Origin: Actibacterium lipolyticum
GTDB taxonomy: Bacteria > Pseudomonadota > Alphaproteobacteria > Rhodobacterales > Rhodobacteraceae
Assembly (NCBI RefSeq): GCF_900184935.1
Contig: NZ_FXYE01000002.1
Location: 1,171,001 to 1,235,000, forward strand
Reading direction: 5' to 3'
Length of the DNA stretch: 64,000 nucleotides
The notes below the pieces were generated by a model. It worked only from the letters and a program-made list of their open reading frames with translations. It did not search any database and was not told the origin of the DNA. Both the position numbers and the translations under genes were made by a program. This document shows positions 1-9,146 of this stretch, one piece after another (within the stretch, counting starts at the first letter, position 1; every line of letters begins with the position of its first letter).

Positions 1-404
1 GCCACATGCGCCAGCCCCGTTTCTTCCAGAACTTGCCAAGCTTCTGTTACCGGGTCGACGTGGTGCGTCATGCGGCCGTGGTTCACGGCCACAAGAACAT
101 TTTCAAACACGGTCATGCCCGAAAAGGGTTTGGGCACCTGATGCGTACGAGCAAGCCCGCGGTGGCAGCGCTGTGCCGTGTCCAGTCTGGTGACGTCCTC
201 GCCGCCCAAAAATACGCGCCCCCCGGTCGGCGGAAGCGCCCCCGTCAGAAGGTTCATATAGGTCGTTTTGCCCGCACCGTTTGGCCCAAGCACCCCGACG
301 ATTTCGCCACGGGCAACATCCAAAGAGATGTCGCTAAGCACTTTGAAATCCCCGAACGACATCGAAATGCCGTCCGAGCTGAGAATAGGACTAGAGGACG
401 TCAT
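1..404 (-). CDS. livG: ABC transporter ATP-binding protein, LivG type (partial)
   Basis: The reverse strand encodes about 134 residues beginning MTSSSPILSS; the rest lies beyond base 1. A Walker A motif GPNGAGKTT is at residues 40-48. The Q-loop region reads RTHQVPKPFSGMTVFENV, which is typical of LivG/BraF, the ATPase of branched-chain amino-acid-type importers. The ATG is 8 bases after the stop of the binding protein upstream, so the two are in one operon with the aldehyde dehydrogenase. The binding-protein family also serves amides, urea and aromatic acids, so the substrate is not known. The ABC signature and Walker B motifs are off the window. Confidence 0.9.
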   Translation of the reverse strand, partial: MTSSSPILSSDGISMSFGDFKVLSDISLDVARGEIVGVLGPNGAGKTTYMNLLTGALPPTGGRVFLGGEDVTRLDTAQRCHRGLARTHQVPKPFSGMTVFENVLVAVNHGRMTHHVDPVTEAWQVLEETGLAHV

Positions 405-412
405 TCAGAGCC

Positions 413-1699
413 TCACGCGTTGTAGGGGCGCAAGGTGCCCGCGACAGGAACGTTGGTGTCGGTCGCGTTTTCAGTAATGACATAGTCATACTGGAACTTA
501 CCGCCCTTGGCCGCCTGCCACTGAGTGCCGATGATCGGGCCCGTCGCGACATTCGGAACCGGCCCCGAAGTGAAATCGACCGTGCCCCCGATGCTCTCGG
601 CCTTTAGGCCCGGCATCGCGGCGGCGACCGCCTCTTTGTCCTTCGGATTGCCAGACGCCGTCAGCGCGGCTATCGCCACATCAATTGCCGAAAGACTTGC
701 GCCCAACTGTTGCGTCCACTGACGCCCGGTCGCCGCCTCGTACCCGTCGCACAGCTGCACCCCGGTCAGACCAGTCACTGGAGAGCTATAGGGGAAATCA
801 CGGTGCCAATAGGCCGCCGACGAAACGTTGCCACCCAGACCGCCAAGCGCCTCGATATCGGCGGGGAACAGGCCAGTTTTGGCCAGTTGCACAATCTTAA
901 CCTGCTTGTGCAGCCCCTGCTGCGCCGCCTGACGCCAGAATGCAGCGAAATCTGGCGGAATAGGGAAGGAATTGAAAATCTCGATGCCGGCTTCGCGGAA
1001 CGTGCGGATCTGTTGTGAATAGTCCGTTGTCCCGGTTTCATAAGCACCCGGATCGATGATTTCATACCCCGCTTCGGCCAACTTGGGCGCCAAGACGGCA
1101 CGGATCGCGTTGCCATCGGCATCGTTGGGATACATGACGCCGACCTTCTTATTAGTCTCGACCAAATCCCATTGCGAAATATAGGCGCGATAGAATTCAT
1201 CGACGCCAAAGCCGAAGTGATAAGAATATTTGAACGGCGAAGGCTCTCCGGGTTTAGCGCCGCGGCCGAAATACCATGCCTCCCACGGCATCACGGTAGA
1301 GATGCAAGGAACGCCTGCGGCTTCGCATGCATCTGACACAGGATTGATGGTTTCAGGTGTCGATACCGCGATCATGATATCGACGTTGTCGTTGTTGATC
1401 AGATCACGCGCCAACTGACCGGCACGGGCCGGATCGGATTGCGTATCACGCTCCAATATCTCCACGGCATAGCCCTGACCATTCATGGTCACGCCACCCG
1501 CCAACGCCGCACGGGCCTGTTCCAAGACATAGCCGTCGGTCTGGCCAAACCCGGCAAGCGGGCCCGAAACCGGGCTGATAAAACCGATCTTCAATGGCGT
1601 GGCCGATTGCGCCAGCGCTTGCGAACGGCCAAGTGCAAAGCTGCCCAGCACCGCGCCCCCGCTCATCAACAAATTGCGTCGTGTAATATCAAAGGCCAT
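413..1699 (-). CDS. Tat-exported ABC substrate-binding protein (Leu/Ile/Val-binding family)
   Basis: The 428-residue product starts with a twin-arginine signal (TRRNLLMSG, Arg7-Arg8), a hydrophobic stretch and an ALAQSA cleavage region, so it is probably exported folded through Tat. The mature part begins LKIGFISPVSGPLAGFGQ, the characteristic opening of Peripla_BP_6 proteins, and continues with two alternating alpha/beta lobes. It would deliver a small ligand in the periplasm to the LivG-type transporter encoded just downstream. The preceding aldehyde dehydrogenase suggests the ligand, or a product of it, is oxidised through an aldehyde. The exact ligand cannot be read from the sequence. Confidence 0.9.
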   Translation of the reverse strand: MAFDITRRNLLMSGGAVLGSFALGRSQALAQSATPLKIGFISPVSGPLAGFGQTDGYVLEQARAALAGGVTMNGQGYAVEILERDTQSDPARAGQLARDLINNDNVDIMIAVSTPETINPVSDACEAAGVPCISTVMPWEAWYFGRGAKPGEPSPFKYSYHFGFGVDEFYRAYISQWDLVETNKKVGVMYPNDADGNAIRAVLAPKLAEAGYEIIDPGAYETGTTDYSQQIRTFREAGIEIFNSFPIPPDFAAFWRQAAQQGLHKQVKIVQLAKTGLFPADIEALGGLGGNVSSAAYWHRDFPYSSPVTGLTGVQLCDGYEAATGRQWTQQLGASLSAIDVAIAALTASGNPKDKEAVAAAMPGLKAESIGGTVDFTSGPVPNVATGPIIGTQWQAAKGGKFQYDYVITENATDTNVPVAGTLRPYNA

Positions 1700-1727
1700 C
1701 TTGTTCCTCCCCGTGGCTTTGAAACGT

Positions 1728-3119
1728 TTAGTCGTCTGGCAGGGCGACGCTGGTAACCCAGCGAAGCTCTGTGAATTCGTTCAGCGCCCAGCGTCCGCCG
1801 AAACGGCCGTAACCGCTTAGCTTCACGCCACCGAAAGGCGCGTGTGGGTTGTCATCAACGGTCGCGCGATTGATGTGACAAATGCCGCTGTGAATTTGTT
1901 GTGCGATGCGTTCAGCGCGCGCCGGATCGTTGGAAAACACCGCCGAGGCCAAGCCATATTCGCTATCATTGGCCACGGTGATCGCTTCAAGATCGTTCGC
2001 AACGCGCGTCACCGACAGAATGGGGCCGAACACCTCTTCGTGGAAAACGCGCATCTCTGGTTCGACGTGATCCAGCAGCGTGGGTTCGACAAATGCGTCG
2101 CGAATGCCGCCGCCCCCAACCAGCCGCGCCCCTTTTGAAACTGCATCGCTGATCAACCCCGAAAGGCGTTCGGCAGCCGCCGTGCTTACGACCGGGCCAA
2201 CATCGGTTTCCATGGCCGCAGGATCACCAAGTTTCAGCTGTTTGCGCCCCGCCTCTATCCGCGCAACCAGCTTGTCAGCAACGGCTTCCGCCACGACCAA
2301 ACGTTCTGTCGACATGCAGATCTGACCTTGATTAAGAAACGCCCCCCGCAGGGCCGCCTTGGCTGCGCGATCAAGGTCGGCGTCCTCTAGCACCAACATC
2401 GTGGCCTGCCCGCCAAGCTCTAGCAGTGGTCGTTTCAGATGCTTCGCGCAAAGCTCTGCCACGCGGCGCCCCACACGGGTTGATCCCGTGAAATTCACGC
2501 GACGTACAACTGGCGACGCGATAAGCGCATCGACAATCGGCTCGCTGTCTTTCGCGGCATTCAGAAACACCCGCGCGACGTTGCTGGGAATGCCTGCGTC
2601 ACGCAGCAGTTCACCGAACAGCCGGAAGGTGCGCGGCGCGAATTCGTTCCCCTTCAGCAGAACCGTATTGCCGCACAAAAGCGGCGCAGCAATCGCGCGC
2701 ACCGCCAACACCAACGGCGCATTCCAAGGCGCAATCCCCAGCACAACACCGCACGGCGTACGCATCGCCCGGCTTATCACGCCGTTCCTGTCCGGGATCA
2801 TCTCAACCGTGTCCAGCGTGTCGTGATAAGACGCGACCTCCCTTAGGATTTCAGCCGCGAAGGTCACGTTGTGGCGCGCCCATTCTTTGGGTGCGGCAAT
2901 CTCTGCGACGATCGTCGCCGAAAACATGTCTATCCGGTCGTCCAAAAGGTCTGCGGCATTGATCAGCAACTGCGCACGCTCAGACGCGCCCATTGCAGAC
3001 CAATCAGGAAAGGCCGACGCGGCCTGCGCCGCAAAGCGCAAGCAGGCGTTTAGATCATGCGCCTCTTCACGGCTCACAACCTCGCCGCTGGTTGGGCTTA
3101 CGCGCTCAATCACGTGCAA
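1728..3119 (-). CDS. NAD(P)-dependent aldehyde dehydrogenase
   Basis: A 463-residue aldehyde dehydrogenase. The catalytic Cys268 lies in NQGQICMSTERL and the general-base Glu234 in LLELGGQAT. The cofactor-loop motif FTGST is at 210-214 and PWNAPL at 131-136. The sequence resembles the vanillin/salicylaldehyde/benzaldehyde dehydrogenase branch more than the betaine or succinate-semialdehyde branches, which is an inference from motifs. It is the first gene of the minus-strand operon, 28 bases before the binding-protein gene. It faces a divergent AraC regulator across about 150 bp, which is the likely control region for both. Confidence 0.9.
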   Translation of the reverse strand: MHVIERVSPTSGEVVSREEAHDLNACLRFAAQAASAFPDWSAMGASERAQLLINAADLLDDRIDMFSATIVAEIAAPKEWARHNVTFAAEILREVASYHDTLDTVEMIPDRNGVISRAMRTPCGVVLGIAPWNAPLVLAVRAIAAPLLCGNTVLLKGNEFAPRTFRLFGELLRDAGIPSNVARVFLNAAKDSEPIVDALIASPVVRRVNFTGSTRVGRRVAELCAKHLKRPLLELGGQATMLVLEDADLDRAAKAALRGAFLNQGQICMSTERLVVAEAVADKLVARIEAGRKQLKLGDPAAMETDVGPVVSTAAAERLSGLISDAVSKGARLVGGGGIRDAFVEPTLLDHVEPEMRVFHEEVFGPILSVTRVANDLEAITVANDSEYGLASAVFSNDPARAERIAQQIHSGICHINRATVDDNPHAPFGGVKLSGYGRFGGRWALNEFTELRWVTSVALPDD

Positions 3120-3266
3120 ACACCACCAGCATTGTAACTGTCGTCAATGCGTTCATCACTCCCACCAAGCCATGCTTGGCCTCCCTTGTGTTTCATTATG
3201 GCCAAAGTATATTTGCACTAAATGCTCATTTCTGGGCATTTAATGTTAATATCTGACAGAACGCCC

Positions 3267-4130
3267 ATGAAAACCAATTACGCCGCCCTTCAGGAAGAAC
3301 GCGAAGCACTTCACAGCAGGACGATTCGAGTCCGGTTTCCGGACACGTTCGCGACGCTGCTGTTCCTAAAGGAAGGCACCCTGCGTTTGGACGAGTCAGA
3401 CACCGAAATCGATGGTGTGGCCCTGTGCTATTGGCCACATGAAAAGCGGCCAAATCTACAACTAAGCGCGGGCTCTCAAGCCCAACTTCTTGGGTTAAGC
3501 GACACGATCATTCTGGACGCAATCGGCGCGCGCGCTGAATCCGTTCACCTAAGAATGTTGGCGGAACAGCCCTTTTTGGCACCCCTGAAAGAGCCCGCAT
3601 CAGTCGAACAGATAGACGCGCTGTTGGGGTGGTTCACGGACGAACTGACAGATCCGAACCGACAGTCGCCCATGTCCCTGTCCGCCTACCTTCGCCTTCT
3701 GTTCATCAATGCGCTGCGGGTTCATCGCCCCGAACCCTTGGAAAAAGGGGCAGAACAAACCAGCATCTTGCGGCGTTTCAGGCACTTGGTCGAACTTCAC
3801 TATCGCGATCATTGGCAGGTGTCTAAATATGCTGCCGCGCTTGGAATCGACTATGATCGGCTGCATCGGATCTGCAAACGCGAAACAGGCCGAAGCGCGG
3901 CCGAATTGGTCCATGAACGCCTTACCGCCGAAGCAAAAGCGCGGCTGGAAAACTCCGGTTACCCACTAAAGAAAATCGCGGCTGACTTGGGCTTTTCGGA
4001 CGCAACACGGTTCAGTCATTTTTTCAAACGACGCACAGACCTGTCGCCCGGGGCGTATCGGGCCGTTGTCTCGCGCCCCGGCAACGAAGATTTGCTGGAA
4101 CTGCGCCGGGGGTTTTCAGACTGGCCCTAA
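3267..4130 (+). CDS. AraC-family transcriptional regulator
   Basis: About 287 residues from the ATG that begins MKTNYAALQEE; an upstream in-frame ATG at 3222 is possible but would lie within the divergent promoter region. The N-terminal half resembles a cupin-like effector domain. The C-terminal 100 residues hold the two helix-turn-helix motifs of HTH_18, including VSKYAAALGIDYDRLHRI and the second motif around LKKIAADLGFSDATRFSHFF. It is divergent from the aldehyde dehydrogenase/ABC operon and probably activates it in response to the transported compound. Confidence 0.88.
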   Translation: MKTNYAALQEEREALHSRTIRVRFPDTFATLLFLKEGTLRLDESDTEIDGVALCYWPHEKRPNLQLSAGSQAQLLGLSDTIILDAIGARAESVHLRMLAEQPFLAPLKEPASVEQIDALLGWFTDELTDPNRQSPMSLSAYLRLLFINALRVHRPEPLEKGAEQTSILRRFRHLVELHYRDHWQVSKYAAALGIDYDRLHRICKRETGRSAAELVHERLTAEAKARLENSGYPLKKIAADLGFSDATRFSHFFKRRTDLSPGAYRAVVSRPGNEDLLELRRGFSDWP

Positions 4131-4258
4131 CTGCAATTCAGGTTTCGCTGACGTCGCGCCGCGGCCGAATTCGGTAAAAGGCGACCTTGGTGGAAAAGCT
4201 GCTGTTGCTGATCAGAAATCACCGCTAGGCTGCGCAAAAATCAACTTGGAGGCCCGGC

Positions 4259-5548
4259 ATGGAATTGATTGCAAAGGCGACTGCACTTGTGGGGGGCGCT
4301 GTGGCGCTGATGCGCCGTTTTGGGTCGCCGACCCATCAGGCAATTGGGAAAGAACCCCAAATTCCAGAGGCACATAAACAGGGCATCATGACCCTGAAAA
4401 TGCCCGTTGCCCAAGGCTGGGAAGACGGCCATGTGCCCACCTGCGCGCCGGGCCTAAAGGTCAACGCGTTCGCCTCTGGTCTGGAGCATCCTCGTTGGAT
4501 CGAGGTTTTGCCGAACGGCGACGTTCTGGTGGCGGAATCCAAAGAAGAGGCCGGCCCGCCAAAGACCCTGATGGACCACGCCGCCCAAGCAACGATGCGC
4601 CGGGCCAAAGCCATCGGGACAAGCGCGAACCGCGTTACGTTGTGGCGCGATGCAGATGGCGATGGCGTTGCCGAAACGCGCGAAGTCTTTGTTGAAAACC
4701 AGAGGCAGCCCTTCGGCATGGCGCTGATCGGTACGAAGTTCTATCTGGGCAACACCGACGGGATTGTCCTGTTTGATTACACCCCCGACGCGACGTCGCT
4801 GTCTGGCACCGGCAAGAAGCTGGTGGAATTCAAACCCCATGGGCATTGGACACGCAGCCTGATCGTTTCCCCGGATCGCACGAAGATTTATGCCGGTGTT
4901 GGTTCTCTCTCCAACATCGCCGATCAGGGGATGGAGGTCGAAGAAGGCCGCGCCGCGATTTGGGAACTTGATGTCGCCAGCGAAAACGCCCGTGTCTTCG
5001 CCTCTGGTCTGCGTAATGCGGTCGGGATGGCGTGGGAACCCAATTCAGAAACGCTTTGGACCGTGGTCAACGAACGTGACGGCCTTGGCGACGAAACACC
5101 GCCGGATTACCTGACATCTGTGAAAGAAGGCGGCTTTTACGGCTGGCCCTATTCCTATTGGGGCGACACAGTCGATGACCGCGTGCCACAAGACGCCGAA
5201 CTGGTCGCAAAGGCGATCACGCCGGATTATGCGTTGGGCGGGCACACGGCTTCGCTTGGATTGTGCTGGATGCCCGAAGGGACATTGCCCGGCTTTGGCG
5301 ATGGCATGGTCATTGGGCAGCACGGATCGTGGAACCGCTCTAAGCTAAGCGGTTACAAGCTGATCTTTGTGCCGTTTGAAAACGGCGCGCCCAGCGGCCC
5401 ACCCCGTGACATCCTTAGTGGTTTCTTGTCCGACGATGAAAAGATTGCGTATGGCCGACCAGTTGGCGTGACAATCGGGCCAGACAAGAAATCGCTTTTG
5501 ATGGCTGATGACGTGGGCGACATCATCTGGCGCGTAACCGGGGCCTAG
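4259..5548 (+). CDS. PQQ-dependent sugar/sorbosone dehydrogenase-like beta-propeller protein
   Basis: A 429-residue protein preceded by a GGAGG ribosome site a few bases before the ATG. After a short hydrophobic N-terminus (a possible membrane anchor or weak signal) comes the opening LKVNAFASGLEHPRW, followed by PNGDVLVAESKEE. This is the typical start of the L-sorbosone dehydrogenase/GSDH beta-propeller family. The late motifs GLCWMPEG and HGSWNRSKLSGYKL are also typical; these proteins bind PQQ and oxidise sugar aldehydes in the periplasm. No PQQ synthesis genes are in the window, and substrate and export are uncertain. It stands alone and is followed by a hairpin. Confidence 0.85.
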   Translation: MELIAKATALVGGAVALMRRFGSPTHQAIGKEPQIPEAHKQGIMTLKMPVAQGWEDGHVPTCAPGLKVNAFASGLEHPRWIEVLPNGDVLVAESKEEAGPPKTLMDHAAQATMRRAKAIGTSANRVTLWRDADGDGVAETREVFVENQRQPFGMALIGTKFYLGNTDGIVLFDYTPDATSLSGTGKKLVEFKPHGHWTRSLIVSPDRTKIYAGVGSLSNIADQGMEVEEGRAAIWELDVASENARVFASGLRNAVGMAWEPNSETLWTVVNERDGLGDETPPDYLTSVKEGGFYGWPYSYWGDTVDDRVPQDAELVAKAITPDYALGGHTASLGLCWMPEGTLPGFGDGMVIGQHGSWNRSKLSGYKLIFVPFENGAPSGPPRDILSGFLSDDEKIAYGRPVGVTIGPDKKSLLMADDVGDIIWRVTGA

Positions 5549-5590
5549 CGTTCTAAACCAGCCGCACCTTTTGCCGCTTCAATATCGGTT

Positions 5591-5614
5591 AAGCCCCCAA
5601 CGGTTTGGGGGCTT
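5591..5614. terminator. Hairpin terminator after the sorbosone-dehydrogenase-like gene
   Basis: A perfect 10-bp inverted repeat (AAGCCCCCAA / TTGGGGGCTT) with a 4-base loop, starting 42 bases after the stop codon and followed by a short T-rich run. It probably ends the plus-strand transcript. The 130 bases between it and the next gene hold nothing else I recognise. Confidence 0.7.
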
Positions 5615-5748
5615 TCGTCGGTGTTTGGTTGACTGATAAAAGGGCGGCCTGCCCCAAAAGGCGGCGTGCCAAGCTAATTGACTTGTGCGCCGACTTAACA
5701 CTTCATAGTGCTCTCTTCGCCTATCGCGCAGCTTTTCCTTAGGACCGT

Positions 5749-6534
5749 ATGCCAGATACATCAAACCCAAGCGGCCAAGCTTTGGACGCGCCCACACCCG
5801 CCATTATCCGAATTCCTAAACGGATCGCACTGGTTCTGTTGGGGCCGTTCTATTTCCTGTTCATCGCGTTCATCCCGGTGCTTTGCCAATCGCGCCGTGG
5901 TTTTCGCGGCTGGTATTGGAAAACGGTCAGACGCGCCTGTTCGCGTTTGCTGTGGCTGCTAAGCATCCGCGTCGAAATCAGCCCAGAGGCGCGCGAAGCA
6001 CTCAGGTCTGACGAAAACAGCATTATCGTGATCAATCACCGCAGCCATCTGGATGGGTTTGCGTTGATGGATATCCTTCCGGATGAAAAATGGATCACCT
6101 TTGGCGCGAAGAAAGAACTGTGCGATGCGGCGCTGTTGCGGCGTGGGTTTAGCAGCGCGGGCCTTGTAGAAATCGATAGGAAAAGCGGCAAGCTTGCGCT
6201 GGACACTCTGCGCGATGCGGTCAAGACCATGCCGACACGGCGTTCTTTGGTCCTGTTCCCGGAAGGCACACGCGCAAAAACAAAAACCTTGGGCGAGTTC
6301 AAGGCCGGTGCCGTTCTTGTCGCGCGCGAGACTGACCGCCTGATCCGCCCGATCGTCATCCTCAACTCCGACGGTTTGCTGCCAAGGGGCAAGTTCTCTC
6401 CCCTAAGCGGCAGCATCAAGATAGAGGTGCTTGCCCCATTCGCCTGTGATTTGGACAGCTCTGCCGATGATGATGTGGCCCGCCTTAGAGCAACGATGAG
6501 CGACGTTTTCGAAGGGAACGCAAAGGGGCTTTAG
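5749..6534 (+). CDS. 1-acyl-sn-glycerol-3-phosphate acyltransferase (PlsC family)
   Basis: A 261-residue membrane-associated acyltransferase. A hydrophobic segment (about residues 26-46) is followed by the catalytic HX4D motif in NHRSHLDG (His97, Asp102) and the phosphate-binding FPEGTR motif (170-175). These are the hallmarks of enzymes that acylate lysophosphatidate in phospholipid synthesis or attach acyl groups to related lipids (for example OlsA in ornithine-lipid synthesis). It is a single gene that converges with the inositol operon; their stops are 33 bases apart. Confidence 0.9.
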   Translation: MPDTSNPSGQALDAPTPAIIRIPKRIALVLLGPFYFLFIAFIPVLCQSRRGFRGWYWKTVRRACSRLLWLLSIRVEISPEAREALRSDENSIIVINHRSHLDGFALMDILPDEKWITFGAKKELCDAALLRRGFSSAGLVEIDRKSGKLALDTLRDAVKTMPTRRSLVLFPEGTRAKTKTLGEFKAGAVLVARETDRLIRPIVILNSDGLLPRGKFSPLSGSIKIEVLAPFACDLDSSADDDVARLRATMSDVFEGNAKGL

Positions 6535-6567
6535 GTTTTGGGAAAGGGCACGTCCGTCGTCAAAGCC

Positions 6568-7356
6568 TCAGCCTTGGTCGATGGTAAAGGCATCCACAAA
6601 TGCGTCCACGGCACGGTCGCTGTCGCCTAAAGCGAAGGCTTCCATTGCGACTGGCCCGTTATACCCCAGCCCCTTCAGCGCGCGTGCGATGTGGTGATAG
6701 TTAATCTCGCCCGTGCCGGGTTCGCAGCGGCCCGGGTTGTCTGCGACCTGCACCTCGCCAATCCAAGGCAGGCATTTTTCGCACCAACGCACCAGATCCC
6801 CTTCGCCGATCTGCGTGTGGTACAAATCCAGGTTGATGCGCAATTGCGGCCGGTCCACCGATGACACAAGCGCCAAGACATCGGCGGTCGATCCGAATGG
6901 ACAGCCCGGATGATCAAGCAGGTTCAGGTTCTCAAGCGTGAAGGTCACGCCCTCTTCCGCGGCAAGGTCACAGATACGGTTCAGCGTATCGCGCGCCTTT
7001 AGCCACATCGCACCGGTGACCACCTGATGTTGCCAGATCGGGATTCCACCATCGCCCAACCCGGTGCCATGCAGGTTCAGGCGATCCACGCCAAGGCGCT
7101 TGCCGACCTGCGCGGTCTTGCGGGCTGACGCCAACAGCATCGCGGCACCTTCGTCGTCGGCAAGGCGCCCCTCAAGGTATCCATTCATGATCGTAAAATT
7201 GGCGCCAACTTTTTCCAACTTTGCCAGATCATGATCGGGCCAGTTCCACAAACCGACGCCCAAGCCCCGCTCGGTCAAACGCGCAGCCCGCCAGTCTATT
7301 GGCCGATCAGGCCAAAGCATTTCCGCGCATGCGGCAAGTTGAAAAGCCTGACCCAT
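6568..7356 (-). CDS. TIM-barrel sugar isomerase, hydroxypyruvate isomerase-like
   Basis: A 262-residue xylose-isomerase-like TIM-barrel protein. The motif HGTGLGDGG, the glutamate in FTLENLN, the LDLYHTQIGEG segment and the terminal VAMEAFALG match the Hyi/IolI-type isomerase family, whose Glu/Asp/His residues bind a divalent metal. It is the last gene of the inositol operon, 31 bases after iolB. A role as inosose isomerase (IolI-like) or in handling a ketose by-product fits the location, but general Hyi-type annotation is safer. Confidence 0.8.
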   Translation of the reverse strand: MGQAFQLAACAEMLWPDRPIDWRAARLTERGLGVGLWNWPDHDLAKLEKVGANFTIMNGYLEGRLADDEGAAMLLASARKTAQVGKRLGVDRLNLHGTGLGDGGIPIWQHQVVTGAMWLKARDTLNRICDLAAEEGVTFTLENLNLLDHPGCPFGSTADVLALVSSVDRPQLRINLDLYHTQIGEGDLVRWCEKCLPWIGEVQVADNPGRCEPGTGEINYHHIARALKGLGYNGPVAMEAFALGDSDRAVDAFVDAFTIDQG

Positions 7357-7387
7357 ACTTTTTCTCCGATCAGAATGATTGCTTGGC

Positions 7388-8182
7388 TTACATCAGGTGT
7401 TCGACGTTCGGTGCCGCTACAAACCGCCATTTGCGCAGCGGACCAGCCATCACGTTGAGGTAATACATTTCGAACCCATGCGGTGCGCCGCAAGGATGGT
7501 GTCCGCGCGGCACACAAACGACGTCGCCGTCGTGAACCGCCATCGTTTCATCAAGGGTCAGGTCATCCGTATAGACACGCTGAATGCCGAAACCATCCGC
7601 CGGGTTGATCCGGTGATAATAGGTTTCTTCAAGGTAGGTGATGCGCGGAAAGTCATCTTCGTCGTGGCGGTGGCTTGGGTAAGACGACCAATGGCCCGCA
7701 GGCGTGAACACTTCGGTGACCAGAAGGCTATCGCAATAGTCCTCATTCTCCATCGCGATATTGTTGATATAGCGCGTATTCGTGCCTTCACCGCGCGCGG
7801 TCAGCGTAATGCCATCTGGGCCGATACGGCGCGCTTTGTGCCCACCAAGGCCGGGCGCAGCACAGACCGCAATGGTACAGTCGGTCGTCGCCTCAACGGA
7901 CCAATCGCTGCCATTCGGCACATAGAGGCAATGCGGCGGCGTCTTTTCAAACACATTCATCCGCGACCCTAATTCACCCCAATCCTGCCCGGCGGCCTGA
8001 AAGTTGGCTTTACCCTCGACCACCACAAGAATGACTTCGTTGTCCCCGGTCTGCTCGGACGCGGTTTCGCCAGCCCGCAGTTTGTAGAGGGAAAAACCGA
8101 CATAGCGCCAGCCAGCATCGGCAGGTGTTATTTGATGCACCTTGCCGTGCGTGCCAAAGGGTTTCTTAAGAAGGTCGGGCAT
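7388..8182 (-). CDS. iolB: 5-deoxy-glucuronate isomerase
   Basis: IolB converts 5-deoxy-D-glucuronate to 5-dehydro-2-deoxy-D-gluconate, the fourth step of myo-inositol breakdown. I place the start at 8182 (MPDLLKKPFG, 264 residues, the usual family length) because a strong GAGGAG ribosome site precedes that ATG; the longer reading frame to 8305 runs into iolE. The double-cupin signature shows as WSSYPSHRHDEDDFPRITYLEE, with metal-binding His residues, and as VCVPRGHHPCGAPHGFEMYYLN near the C-terminus. It lies 11 bases after iolE. Confidence 0.95.
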   Translation of the reverse strand: MPDLLKKPFGTHGKVHQITPADAGWRYVGFSLYKLRAGETASEQTGDNEVILVVVEGKANFQAAGQDWGELGSRMNVFEKTPPHCLYVPNGSDWSVEATTDCTIAVCAAPGLGGHKARRIGPDGITLTARGEGTNTRYINNIAMENEDYCDSLLVTEVFTPAGHWSSYPSHRHDEDDFPRITYLEETYYHRINPADGFGIQRVYTDDLTLDETMAVHDGDVVCVPRGHHPCGAPHGFEMYYLNVMAGPLRKWRFVAAPNVEHLM

Positions 8183-8193
8183 GATGTGTCTCC

Positions 8194-9090
8194 TCAGACC
8201 AGTCCGGTTTCCCGCGCGATCCGCTTTAGCGTATGAAATCCAAGCGTCTGATACAGAAGCGGGTTGTGTACAGCCGGGTCTTGTTCGGCTTCGATGACGA
8301 TCCAACGGTCGTAGCCATGTGTAGCGAGGATCTTCAAAAGCGGCTCAAAATCGACGCCGCCTTCTTGGTCGCCCGGCACGGTGAATACGCCCGCACGCAC
8401 CGCATCCATGAACGACAGACCTTCCCCTTCAACGCGGGCACGCACCGAAGGGCGTACGTTCTTTGCGTGAAAATGCCCGACCCGTCCGATGTGTTTCGCC
8501 AAGACCTTTTCGGGAACACCGCCGCCAAAATAGCAGTGGCCCGCATCAAACAGCAGCTTTGTCGCCGGACCGACCGCCGCCATAAACGCATCGATGTCTT
8601 CTGGGCTTTGGACAACGGTGCCCATGTGATGGTGATAAACCAGATCGATCCCTTGATCGGCGCAGTACTGTGCGATTTCTTCGACCTTTGCGGCGAAACT
8701 TTGCATCTGGGCGGCGTCCAGCACCGGGCGATCAGACAGCGGCTTATCCTGCCCCTGCACCGAATTTGAGGTTTCACAAACGATGCAAACTCTGCAGCCA
8801 TTATGCTTGAGCTTATCAAGATGCGGCTGAATCGCCTTCTTTTCGTCCTCGACCGAATGCGCCAACAGGTTCAGCGAATGCCAGCCCGAAATGAAAGACA
8901 GGCCATATTCTGCAAGCAATTGCTTCAGCGCCTCAGGGTCGTCCTGAGGCCAGCGATGACCGTTTTCGATCCCGTCAAAGCCGATCAAACGGCCCGCCTC
9001 GGTCAAGATACGCTCGGTCGGGATATCCGCGCCAAGTGTCTGGTCATCATCATTGGCCCATGCAATCGGGTTGGTACCAAACTGGATCAT
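8194..9090 (-). CDS. iolE: myo-inosose-2 dehydratase
   Basis: IolE dehydrates scyllo-inosose to 3D-trihydroxycyclohexane-1,2-dione. I choose the start at 9090 (MIQFGTNPIAWAND, 298 residues) because a GGAG site lies about 9 bases upstream and the family begins with this segment; a GTG at 9117 is the alternative. The xylose-isomerase-like TIM barrel shows IDLVYHHHMGTVVQ, LLFDAGHCYFGG and a terminal WIVIEAEQDP, which provide the metal ligands. It sits between iolD and iolB in the usual catabolic order. Confidence 0.95.
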   Translation of the reverse strand: MIQFGTNPIAWANDDDQTLGADIPTERILTEAGRLIGFDGIENGHRWPQDDPEALKQLLAEYGLSFISGWHSLNLLAHSVEDEKKAIQPHLDKLKHNGCRVCIVCETSNSVQGQDKPLSDRPVLDAAQMQSFAAKVEEIAQYCADQGIDLVYHHHMGTVVQSPEDIDAFMAAVGPATKLLFDAGHCYFGGGVPEKVLAKHIGRVGHFHAKNVRPSVRARVEGEGLSFMDAVRAGVFTVPGDQEGGVDFEPLLKILATHGYDRWIVIEAEQDPAVHNPLLYQTLGFHTLKRIARETGLV

Positions 9091-9146
9091 TTCTGGAATC
9101 TCCAAAGACGGGATCACCCGCCTGTTTTCATCACGGCTTAGCCGCG

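Noticed and set aside
8183..8305. N-terminal extension of iolB
   Set aside because: It lies inside iolE and the strong GAGGAG site supports the ATG at 8182.
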